A DNA stretch of 64,000 nucleotides from NCBI GenBank assembly GCA_905221605.1, contig CAJNDS010002531.1, positions 137,501 to 201,500 on the forward strand. The letters are read 5' to 3'. The notes below the pieces were generated by a model that saw only the letters and a program-made list of their open reading frames with translations, did no database searches and had not been told where the DNA came from. Shown piece after piece: positions 43,344 through 55,300 of the stretch. Numbering within the stretch: the first letter of the stretch is position 1; each line of letters begins with the position of its first letter. Source of the DNA: Symbiodinium natans. Lineage: Eukaryota; Sar; Dinophyceae; Suessiales; Symbiodiniaceae. The position numbers and the translations under genes are program-made.

Positions 43344-46300
43344 GTGTAAGGGTTTATAGGGTTTAGGGTGTGAGGGTTTAGGGTTCAGGGTTTAGGGATT
43401 CAGGATTCGGGAGTAAGTTCTTCAAGGTGTAGGAAGGGAGTTTCGGGAAGGTATAGGGGTTTACAATCTAAAGGTTTAGGGACTACAACTACCCTTCAGT
43501 AGCCCAGTACGGACGGCGATCCCTTTACGAAGCCCGTGTCAAAGCAACCCCTGTCGTGTGGTTGAATCCTTGTGTTGGTGCGCGTTGTGGTTGCCTTTCG
43601 GGTCTAGCGTATTTAAGGTTCAGGGTCTAGCGATTTAGGGTTCGTTCAGAGCCCGAAAACCCTACACCCTAATCAAGCCTAAACCCTAAACCCTAAACCC
43701 TACACCCCCAAGCCGAAGAAGGCTCCTACAGCGATTCTGAGGTGAAGTACCGATGGATGCGCGGACCCCGCATCCAGCCATGCTTCTACCATCCACATAA
43801 GATGCCGCTCGAGCTGCAGTTAGTTTATTTAGGGGTTTAGGGTTTAGGGTTTAGGGTTTAGGGTTTAGGTGTTTAGGGTTTTAGGGGAGGAGGTCTCTGG
43901 AGAGGGTGGGCACTCTGTGTATGTGGCGAACACGGCGCCTTCTGAGCACCCACTGCCGGGTTTCAGGTTTGAGGGTTTAGGGATCCTGAACCCTAAACCA
44001 TAAACAACCCTAAACCCCAAAACCCCTCTTAAACCCTAAACCCCTAAACCCGAAAGCCCGAAACCCCTAAACCCTTAACCCCTAAACCCTAAAGCCCTAA
44101 AACCCTGCCTAAACCCCTAAAACCCTAAACCCCAAAAACACTAAAATCCCAAACCCCTAAACCCCTAAACCCTATCCTTAACCCTAAACCCCAAAACCCC
44201 AAAACCCCAAAACCCCTAAAACCCTAAACCCCTAAACCCCTAAACCCCTAAAACCCTAAACCCCTAAGCCCCTAAACCCTATCCTTAACCCTAAACCCCA
44301 AAACCCTAAAACCCTAAGACCCTAAACCCCTAAACCCCTAAACCCCTAAAACCCCAAAAACCCTAAAACCCTAAACCCCTAAACCCTAAAGCCAAAACCC
44401 CTACACTTCCATCCCCAGGTCGACGATCTGCGACGTGGCCAAGACCTACAGGCACTACTGCTCCCGGGAGTGCTTCCTGCGAGGCCAGGGTTTAGGGGTT
44501 TAGGGTTTAGGGTTTAGGGTTTAGGGTTTAGGGTTCAGGGTTTAGGGTTTAGGGTTTAGGATTTGTAGGTTGGGCTGAGTGTGCGCGCTTGATTTGGCTT
44601 GTGTCGACGTCAGTCAAGACGATTGAATGTCGGGAGATGAGTGCTCCAATTCTCGGATGCGAGTAACCATGATTTCCTGACCATTCCCGGCCGACTCCCC
44701 AAGCCCGGATGCAAAAGGGTTTAGGGTTTAGGGTTTAGGCTTTAGGGTTTAGAGTATTCAGGGTTTGGGGTTCAGGGTTTAGGGTTTAGGGTTTAGGGTT
44801 TAGGGCATTCAGGGTTTCGGAGTGCTTGATGCGAGCGCCTGGGGCGCTGGAACCTAAACAGGGTCTTTAGGGTTTGGGATTTAGGGTTTAGGGCTAGGGT
44901 TTAGGGTTTAGGGTTTTTAGGGTTTAGGGTTTAGGGTTTAGGGCTGAGAGGTTTAGGTATCCAGGGTATACCGGTGTATAGGGTGTATAGAGTTTAGGGA
45001 CCCCAAAGTTCTTCTTCCTACCCTCTTCAATCCGTAGCCTGGTCTGGGCGAAGACTTCACCTGCAGAGGCCTCCAGTTGCAGAGCCACCCAAAACTTAAG
45101 CTGTTAGGGTTTAGGGTTTAGGGTTTAGGGTTTAGGGTTTAAGGTTTAGGGTTTAGGGTTTAGGGCCTAGGGTTTAGGGTTTAGGTTTTAGGGTTTTAGG
45201 GTTTTGGGTTTAGGGTTTAGGACTTAGGGGGCCCCCAAGTACTACTTACCGAGAAGAAGGGTTTGCTGTAGGCCTTGTTGGTGTTGATGTTTATTTATGG
45301 TTGAGGATTCTATAAACCCTAAACCCTCAACACTCAACCCTCAACCCTCAACCCTAAACCCTAAACCTATCCCTGCGAAGAATGCATCAGAGGCTGGCAC
45401 ACACTGCCACAGCATTCCTGGAATCCGAAGCCCGACGATAACGAGGCCGAGGACAACGAGGGGCCTAGGGTCACATAAGGCCCCTAAAACCCTAAACCCT
45501 AAACCCTAAACCCCAAACCCTAAACCCGAAACCCTAAACCCTAAACCTGGAGTAGGGCACTTCAACACAGTCGGATGCCTTTTGGAACGATTTGGGGTTT
45601 CACCAAATGTGCGTAGCAGAGCACAGAGAAGGCCCCGAAAACCAAAGCCCCAGAGTGTACCGGCTTAATCGTTTAGGTTTGGGGTTTGGGGTTTAGGGTT
45701 TAGGGTTTAGGGTTTCGGGTTTAGGGTTTAGGGTTTAGGGTGGTCCGAAGCCCACCCTGTCGAGGATCCCATCGCGCAGTGGACTGAGGTGGGACAACAG
45801 CGCCACTCCGCTACGGCGATTTCTTCGTAATCGTTTTGTGTACACACAAGGAGGAAACCCGAAACCCTAAACCCTAAACCCTAAACCCCAAAACCTGCGA
45901 CCCCCAAACGGTAGAGTTAGAAGGGCCCTAAATTGGGGTTATAAGGATCCTAAATTAGGTTCCAATTCCCTCAAGTATAGTTAGTAAAGTAAGCAGGCCC
46001 CTCCTTGCATTGGGGGCGGAAGGGGGGGAGGGGTTGTTGTACAAAAGGGTCCCCTCGCCTTATTATAGTACCTCTCACAATCGGAACCCCTTCCCAAAAG
46101 GGACCCCAGTTCGGAACAAGCTCCTGGTTCGTAGGTCTTTGAAGATTCGAAGGCGAAGGTGTTTTTGTGCAGCCTCTCGCAGGATGAGGGCTGCAGCTTG
46201 CCTTGCCGAAATACTTTAACTGTAGAACTAAATCAAGTTAGTTCTAAGTATGTTCTAACATAACTAGGACAACATGATAATTAGTGTAAACATGGCAAAG

Positions 46301-49300
46301 TCTTTCAGGACCGCCAAGTAGGTAGCCGTCTTCTCGCTGCCTGGGCGACAGCCCGAGACGTAGCCGAGGTCAATATAGCCCGACGCAGAACGACATCGAG
46401 AGGCCTCTTCGTTTGGTACCTTCTCAGCAAGTATGGGCACAGAAGTCCCCCCCCCTCCCCTCCCCAGAATGGTGCCGCTGCTAGATGACTGCACATAATA
46501 TAGCGTTGAGGCCATTTTCTCGGGCATCTACCCTCAAGTGTTCCGCCACAAGACGCGACTTAAGGCAGAAGCCACCACAGTATGAGATGGCTGGCAGGGG
46601 GATTGGGGGGGTGGGGGGGGAGGGGGCGCGACTCTTCCGAAGGTCAGCTTCTTCGGGTGTCCTGCTCCCTATGCCCACTACATCGCCATTGTACTACGAC
46701 CCAGACCCTAAACCCTAAACCCAACCCTGAACCTTAAACTAAAACCGAACCCCTCAACCCTGAACCCTATACAAGCCCGAAAAGAGGCTGCCGGGAACCT
46801 CACCCTAAACCCCAAACCCTAAACACTAAGCCCTGAACCCTAAACCCTGAACCCTAAACCCTAAGCCCTAAGCGCTAAACCCTAAACCCTAGCCCTAAAC
46901 CCTAAACCCCGAACCCCGAACCCCGAACCCCGAACCCTCTACGAGAACCTTACACCGGCCCACCTCAGGACATCATCCCGCTGACCAAGAGCGGCAAGGA
47001 GGCCTCCTGGGAGCTTAAAAGATTCTGAGGATGCCTTTGGATTTGAGGGGGGGGGGGGGGGGGGGTTTAGGGTTTAGGGTTTAGGGTTTAGGGCTTAGGG
47101 CTTAGGGCTTAGGGCTTAGGGCTTAGGGCGTAGGGCTTAGGGCTTAGGGCTTAGGGTTTAGGGTTGGTGTGAAGTGGGCCTCAAAGTTCGAGTCAAACCT
47201 CAAGCCTACAAACCCGAAACTCCAAGCTGTCCGTGACCCCAACCTCCCCAACCTCCCTAAACCTCTAAACCTCTAAACCTCTAAGCCTCTAAACCTCTAA
47301 ACCTCTAAACCTCTAAACCTCTAAACCTCTAAACCTCTAAACCCCTAAGTCCCCTAAGACCCTAAGACCCTAAACCCACCCCTTGGATACCCTTCGTGAA
47401 CCTACTGGTAGCTCATAACCCTAAACCCTAAACCCTAAACCCTAAACCCTAAACCCTAAACCGGTGGGCCAGGCCCCCAAGGGGAAGATGACGATCACCA
47501 CGGGCACGGTCATCCCGACGCCCAAGGAAGCCCGCATGCGCCAGATGATTAGCAGCCCGGAGGAGATTTGAAGGTAGGGTTTAGGGTTTGGGGGTTTAGG
47601 GTTTGGGGGTTTAGGGTTTAGGGTTTAGGGTTTAGGGGTTTAGGGTTTAGGGGCTTAGGGGTTAGGGGGTTTAGGGGCCCCCAAGGTATAAGTAGAGTCA
47701 AAAGCGCACTAAATTGGGTTATAAGGACTCCTTGTAGCCTTTGCGGATAGGGCTTGAGGTGTTCCCTGAACGACCCTAAGCCCTAAACCCTGAACCCTAA
47801 ACCCGAAACGGGAGAGGGGGGGAGGGGGGTATGGGGACCAGAGCAGAAAACAAAACCATCAATTAGAGGGTTCTGAAGGGGAGGAGTTCAAAGGGGCATT
47901 AACCCAAGCTGCCTCATACTCCCCAGTACGCCCTAAGGCTCCCCAAGCTTTTCTAAGGTTCCCTAGGTACCTACCCACCATGAACCCCCTCCGTGAAGGA
48001 CACTTCACATCATGGTGCTTCCTGAAATAAGTTTGCTTACTTTGCTTACCCCCATATATAGCTCCATCCCCTTCATCAGGACCCCCCTCCCCCCAAAGGT
48101 GACCCCAACACTGTTGGGGTCCCAAGCCCTAAACCCTAAACCCTAAACCCCAAAGCCTACAGCCTCAACTCAACCCCGGCCCTCCGCGCAAGGCAACGGT
48201 GGGACCTTCAACGCAGAGTGGCTGCAAAAGCAGTTCAAGGCTCACGGAGCCTTGGAGCTTCAGTCCCAGGAGGTAGGAAGAACTCAACAACCATCGTTCT
48301 GCATCTTCGGGTTTAGGGTTTAGGGTTCAGGGTTTAGGTTTTGGGGTTTTGGGGTTTAGGGTTTAGGGTTTAGGGTTTAGGGTTTAGGGTTTAGATGCTG
48401 ATACCTGCAGCAGTCCGCCGAGTGAAAGCTTCAAGGCGTTCAGAGCTCAGGGCACTTGGGGGATTAAATCTTTCGGGAAATTTTGGTTTCCAGGGCCCCG
48501 AATCAAAGAAGCTCGGGACAACCTAAACTGCACCTAAACCCTGAACCCTAAACCCTCCTGAATACGCCATCTACCCTGCTCAGTGGACCTCAGTCAGCTA
48601 GGGGGGAGGCAAAAAGAAGCAAAACCCTGAACCCTAAACCCTAAACTCCCTAAACCCTAAAACCAAACTGGATGGAGGTCTTCAACTGGAACATCCTGGC
48701 CGACTTGTACGCAACGGAGAACGCCACTCCGCCAAATGTTGGGCTTGGGGTTTTGGGGTTTTGGGGTTTTGGGGTTTTGGGGTTTTGGGGTTTTGGGGTT
48801 TTGGGGTTTTGGGGTTTTGGGGTTTTGGGGTTTTGGGGTTTTGGGGTTTTGGGGTTTTGGGGTTTTGGGGGTTTGGGGTTTTGGGGTTTTGGGGTTTTGG
48901 GGTTTTGGGGGTTTGGGGTTTGGGGTTTGGGGTTTTGGGGTTTTGGGGTTTTGGGGTTTTTGGGGTTTTGGGGTTTTGGGGTTTTGGGGTTTTGGGGTTT
49001 TGGGGGGTTTGGGTTTTCGGGGGGGTTTCGGGGTTTCGGGGTTTCGGGGTTTAGGGGGCTTTTGGGGTTTCGGGGGTTTCGGAGGTTTTGGGGTTTTGGG
49101 GGTTTTGGGGGTTTTGGGGGTTTTGGGGGTTTTGGGGGTTTTGGGGGTTTTGGGGTTTAGACCTTGGGGTTGAGGGTTGGGCTTGAAAAAGGGTCTAGGG
49201 CCCAGGGTGCACCCGAAACCATTTTGCGGTCGGGGCTTGGGGTTTAGGGGCATAGGGTTCGGGTTTGGGGTAGAAGTCGTAAGCGTGACCCGAGAGCACG

Positions 49301-52300
49301 ATCGCGAAATATACCCCAGCATTGCAGTTCAGGCTAAACCCGAAACCCGAAACCTAAACCCTAAACCCTAAACCCCAAACCCCTAAAGCCAAGCCCTAAA
49401 CCCTGAAACCCCTAAACCCCTAAACCCCTAAACCCTAAACCCTGCCCTGCCCCGAAACCCTCCTCCTGAAGCCGCGCTCCTGACATTGCAGCGGAAACAG
49501 AGTTCGGGGTGGTCCTTGTGAAGCAGCATAGGGAGTTTTTACAGGGTTCGGGTGTGGGGTGAAGGGATATTGGGGTGTTTGCAGGGGGGGGTGGGGGGTG
49601 GGGGGGGGCGTGCCCTTTCTTTGTTGGGTAGTGCCCTTTTTGGGGTTGGGGTCGCCAGCCCTAAACTCCAGATCTCCCTGCTCAACCCGACGCCCTCAAC
49701 GCATACGTACTGTATAAGGCCGTTAGTTTGCATAAGCCTGGCAAGCTGGATGTTTCGGGACCAGGCTTTGGGGTTTGGGGTTTGTGCGACCTGTCATGCG
49801 GACCTCTCCGAAGCATACAGCTTGGGGTGAGAGTACGAAGGGAGTGTAGCCAACTACAAATTAGAAGCCTAGATTCAAGGATTTAGGGTTTATAAGTTTT
49901 AGGGTTGGGGGGTGTAGGGGCCCATCCTATCTACCCTCACCCCCTTTTGAACCCATGACCAAGGTCTACCCCTACTGCGAGAAGTGGGCACTGAGTTGGA
50001 ATTGGCGAAAGCACCTCATCATCAAGGACCCACCTAAACCCTAAACCCTAAACCCTGAACCCTGATCCCTGAACCCTGAACCCTGAACCCTAAACCGTGG
50101 CTCTACCCCGTCGACTCAACGAAGTAGGATTCAACCTTCCGTCCTGGTTATTGATGCTTTGCACCCTCAAGCCCTATATCTAAACCCCAAACCCTGAACC
50201 CTAAACGCCAAACCCTAAACCCTGAACCCGACACCCTAAACCCTAAACCCTAAGCCCTAAGCCCTAAACCCTAAACCCTTTGCTTTCCAAGCCCAGAGCC
50301 GCGCTCAAAAAGCAAGCATCGGCATCTAATGATATCCTGGCGCCCCAGATCCTAACATCCAGCTTGGGATGTTCCCTCTTATACTAAGGTCCTCCCTAGG
50401 CCCTAACCCTAAACCCAAAACCCTAAACCCTAAACCCTGAAGAGTCCTTAATAGGGACTATGGTACCCCCCTTATTATTATTATCCCTATTAAGGACTGT
50501 TAGTATAAGGGGGAACATCCCAGCTACTTGGCAGCCACGGGAGTCTCTAAATCATATGCCACACTACAGCTTGGCGTGTGAAACTGCAACCCTAGGCCCT
50601 TAATCCGGAACCCTAAGCCCTAAACCATAAACCCCGAAAACCCTAGCCCTAAACCTGAAACCCCAAAAACCCTAAGCCCTAAATCCTAAACCCCGACGCC
50701 ACAAGCCCCAAACCCTAAACCCCAAAAACCCAAAGCTACGGCGGATTCAGGGCTTGTTGTAGCCATGCGTGGTCAGAAAAGTTTGAAGTCGGATGCAGGG
50801 CCTAGGGTTACTCTCTAGAGTATCGGGAGTTTAGGGTTTAGGGCTTTGGCTTTGGGTTTAGGATTTAGGGTTTAGGGGTTTAGGGATTAGGGTTTAGGGT
50901 TTAGGGTTTTGGGTTCAACAGGGACTTTGGCTGAGCTTCTTGAACTCCAATGGTTGGTCGTGTACGGGCAAGCGTTTCTGCGAGTCCCCGTCAACACCCC
51001 AGAATCTATAGTGTGGGTAGTTCTCTAAAGAAGGGTCCCTTTGTGGGTACCCATGATAAGGCGGCACCCTGTATAAAGGGATCCCCAAAAAGCGGACCCA
51101 AATTTGGGAAAACACCCATGTAGGGGTCAGCATTGCTTATTGTATTTCCATATGGCCCCTATATATGTATACTCGAATATCCCCAAAACCTTATTCTAAT
51201 TATCCAATTATTAGGGCCCTACAGTCGCCTCGTTCTGTATGTACACCTTGTGATCCTAAACTTGCTGGTTGCTTAGTGGGGACTGAGGGAATTAGGTACC
51301 CTTATATCCCCTACATCTACCCCTTCAAGAGATTCTGTAGGGTACCTCATTCCCTCATTCCCTACGAAGAGTAGGCAAACGGTTGAGCCCTGTACCCTAC
51401 ACCCTAAGTGTGACATCCTACAACGGCCCCGAGCAGCAGGAAGTGAAGTCCATGGGAGCAGACATCATCACTCTTCAGGAGGTGGGTGGGGTTTAGGGTT
51501 TAGGGTTTAGGGTTTAGGGTTTAGGGTTTAGGGTTTAGGGTTTAGGGTTTAGGGTTTAGGGTTTAGGGTTTAGGGTTTAGGGTTTAGGGTTTAGGGTTTA
51601 GGGTTTAGGGTTTAGGGTTTAGGGTTTAGGGCTTCTCGCCGCGCCGCGGCAGTAGATTTCATGCGGAGATGGCGCCCCAACACACCCAAGAGGTGTGAGG
51701 GGGCGGCATATGTCGCGGCGGCGTGTATTGAAGTTGGAGCCACCACAACCAGAAAGGTTGGGTTGCTTTATTTTCCCCACCCCCTGCTTACGCAGGCATC
51801 CACCCAACTTTTCTCCTTTTAGGGTTTCGGGCTGACGCCCTAAATTCCCACTTCCCATCCCCATGCTTTGAAAGTGGGAGGGGGGGGGGGGGGGGGGGCG
51901 GGGGGAGGAGGGGGGGGGGGGGAGGGGGGAGGGGGGGGAGGGGGGGGGGGGGGAGGGGGGGGGAGGGGGGGGGGGAGGGGAGGGGGGGGAGGGAGGGGGG
52001 GGGGATGGGGGGGGGGGGAGAGGGGGGGGGAGGGGGGGGGAGGGTATGAGGACTGTTAGAAAAAGGAAGAACATCCCAAGCCAAACGCGTCGCTGTGAAA
52101 CGGGCGTTGCTCTGCGCATGCGCAGGGTTGACGTTGAGCCGAGGGCTGCGCGCGATGAGCACGCTTAAACCTACGTGCCTAACCCTCCCAACCCTAAACC
52201 CTGAACCCTAAACCCCAAACCTTACAACTCCCTAAGCCCCAGAGCCCCAGAGCCCCAACCCCAAACCCCAAACCCTAAACCTTAAAACCCCAAACCCTAA

Positions 52301-55300
52301 ACCCTAAACCCCAAACCCAAGTCACCAAACTCCAAAACTCCCACTTTGTCAGGTTCAAAAGGATGCCTTCGATGAGTGGTTCAAGCCAGAGTTGGCCACG
52401 GAGCAGTACGAGGGCCTCTTCCAACAGCCGCTTGCCTTTAGGGTTTAGGGTTTAGGGTTTAGGGTTTAGGGTTTAGGGTTTAGGGTTTAGGGTTTAGGGT
52501 TTAGGGTTTAGGGTTTAGGGTTTAGGGTTTAGGGTTTAGGGTTTAGGGTTTAGGGTTTAGGGTTTGGGGGGCGGTTAAGGCCAAGGCCAAGGGGCTCAGG
52601 GTTTAGGATTTGGGGGTTTGCGTGGGGTTTAGGGCTTACGACGTAGGGCTTTTTTGGGTGTAGGGCTTACTCTTAAATCGAATACTGAAAATGTGAACGT
52701 GAGTATGCTGAGGTCCACGTTCTACAGCCACCTGGAGAGGGTTTGGGGTTTAGGGTTTACGGCTTAGGGGACTCAAATTTAGCGATGGGACGGAAGAGTC
52801 TTCCTCATAGTAGCAGTCAGCATATGAGCCATTCACAGCAAGTTCCCAGCAAGATATCTACAAAGAGGGGCCCCCCTAGTTAGAAGTAGACTTGGGTCCT
52901 GAAGTGGGTTCAAAGGATCCTAACTTAGGGACAAGGGTTTAGGGTTTGGAGTTTAGGGCCCTTTACGATAGCGATGATAGTAAGGGGGCCCCTCCTTGTA
53001 GCAAAAATTGCTACGGTATGAGGGAACAACATCCCATGGTGCTTTTTTGGGACAACATCTTGGGAGGGGCCCCTTTGGGGTTTAGGCTTTAAAAACCCTG
53101 CATGTTGGCTGAAGTTGAGAACTCTTGGTAGAACTTGTAGCGATCCTCTAGCTACTGCTGCTAGTGTAGCTTGTCAGCCGCTGCGGAAAGCAGTTGCGCT
53201 GACGCTCATGGCGTTGGAGCTTGAGTACCGCGGGACTTTCATCGACGTCCAGGAGGACCCGTTCGAGGTTTCAGGTTCCATCGTGCGTTCCGCCAGCGCT
53301 CCGGCAATGTACGTGAGGACGCTGGAGTGCGCTGCCGAGGTTGAGGAGCGACAGCTGAAAGGCTATGTGGAGAACCTGCCCCAGAGCATGGCAGAGCTGT
53401 CGGAAGAAATCAACCAAAAAGGCACAAAGAGCCATGCAGCAGAGCCGACCGCTGCAGAAGAGGTTCAGCCGGTTCAGCTTGAAGTGATGCCAGGCTCGGA
53501 ATCCCAGGGTGATCCGAGCCCTCTGCCTCACGTTCCTTCCTTTCGTTGTTTGAGCGAAGGGAGCGTGGGGCATCCCGAGGTGTGCCGCCGACCATGCGTG
53601 TACTTCAACCGGGGGTTCTGTCAGAGTGGTGCCGCTTGCACGTACTGCCATTGCCAGCACACAGACCGCGATCCCAAGCCGGACAAGAAGCAGCGCACCA
53701 CACTGGACGAGATCACCCAGGCCCAGCTCCTTACGTTGGTGTTGCGCTTCCTGCGCCAGCGTGCCGAGGCGACCGGCATGGCGGACAAGGCAACAGGCGT
53801 TCTCGCCATCCTTGAGCAGGAGCTGCGCTTCTGGCAGGGAGAATCAGAGGTTGTCGAAGCAGCTATGGACAACAAGGCTCGCAAGCTCGGCAAAGTGATG
53901 GCGAGGATGTCCTTCGGAGCCCTGCTCAGCCTTGCCTCACACCGATTGGACCGCGAAGAGTTCCAGCACCTCCTTAGTCAGGAGATGGAAGTCCTGCGTC
54001 AGTCTGTCTAAGCTCCTTGACATTTTAGAGCATGCAGCTTGCTGCGTGCAGGTTTGTTTCGAATTCAGAAGGTGCATTGCTCAAGGAAGCATCAGCTGTT
54101 CCAGGAAGACTTTTTCATGCACAGGCGAGTGGCGACTTTGGGTTCTCTCAAGCGCTTTAAAATGTCCAAAGCCCGAGTTTTCAAGAGCGGCTAATTTTAA
54201 GGATCTCAGAGGTGTCCACGGAAAGAGCCCACGAGCCGTCACGAGCCCGCTACGCACGCTTTCCCCTGGCATGCGACAGATGATGTCAGGCTTGCGTGTT
54301 TGCCGCAGGCGCCAGCAGGCGCGCGTCCAAGCATCGAAGTCACCAAGTGCAGGCACTTGATGCAGCATGCAGACCTAGGCAGGCCCTTGCAATATGGTGT
54401 TTAGGGTTTAGGGGTTTAGAGGGTTGAGGGTTGAGGGTTGAAGAGAGACTTCTACACAGGAATACATTTTTCAGAGGGGTTTAAGGGCACTCCTCATGAT
54501 GACAGCATGCTTGTGCTATGGCCATGACCATCAGGAGGCCCCATCCTGGGCAGGAGAGGCAAGCCGAGCAGTACGCTTGGTCATAAGGTCATAAGGGATT
54601 TAGGGTTTAGGGTTTAGGTTCAAAAGGGAACATCCCGTGCTTGAAATGAACTGCTGCGCAGGCCTCTTTTCGCAAGACGTGCGACTTCCCAGGAACCGAT
54701 GCTCCTCCAGCCCCCTACGTCTCTTTCGAGAACCTGGGAATCCCTAGCCCAAAAACCCTAACCCCTAGACCCTATACCCTGTGAACCCTAAACCCTCAAT
54801 CCCAAACCCTGCGAACTCTGAACCCGAAACCCTCATTCTGAACTCCTTTTGAGCCATCCGGCTTAGGGGGCGAGGGCTTTTTGTTTCCTGGCGTTTGCGG
54901 CCTTCCCATGCCTTTTGCGACGGGGATCTCCAAGGCGGTGCAGATCTCCACGCCTGTGCATGGTCTATGTTGTTTAAGGTTTAGGGTTTAGGGTTTAGGG
55001 TTTAGGGTTTAGGGTTTAGGGTTCAGGGTTCAGGGTTCAGGGTTCAGGGTTTAGGACGCAGAGAAACTTTTTGATGCTCCTCCATTGGACCACGGGGCAG
55101 CTGACATCCCCTGATGGGTGCAGCTGGCTGCGTGCGTCGAGAAGAGGGCAGTCCACTCGAAGCTGAGGTTGCGGTGACCCCTGGACTGCCACAAGCTAGG
55201 GTTTAGGGTTTAGGGTTTAGGGTTTAGGGTTTAGGGTTTAGGGTTTAGGGTTTAGGGTTTAGGGTTTAATTAGGGTTTAGGGTTTAGGGTTTAGGGTTTA

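Noticed and set aside
43500-43617. Attractive exon (VAQYGRRSLYEARVKATPVV...) in phase with 43343
   Set aside because: It lies between CCR4 exons A and B, which join each other directly in phase, and in a TTTAGGG-to-CCCTAAA stretch, the intron position. It shows how easily chance frames look real here.
48657-49322. Lys-Pro-Thr-rich and Gly-Phe-Trp-rich long ORFs
   Set aside because: They read across the TTTTGGGG array, which is intronic between two conserved CCR4 exons.
51619-52162. Proline-rich minus ORFs
   Set aside because: They translate a G-rich tract in an intron; no domain.
53271-53893. Minus-strand and alternate-frame ORFs over the CCCH gene
   Set aside because: Shadows of the plus-strand CCCH ORF, which has a recognisable zinc finger.
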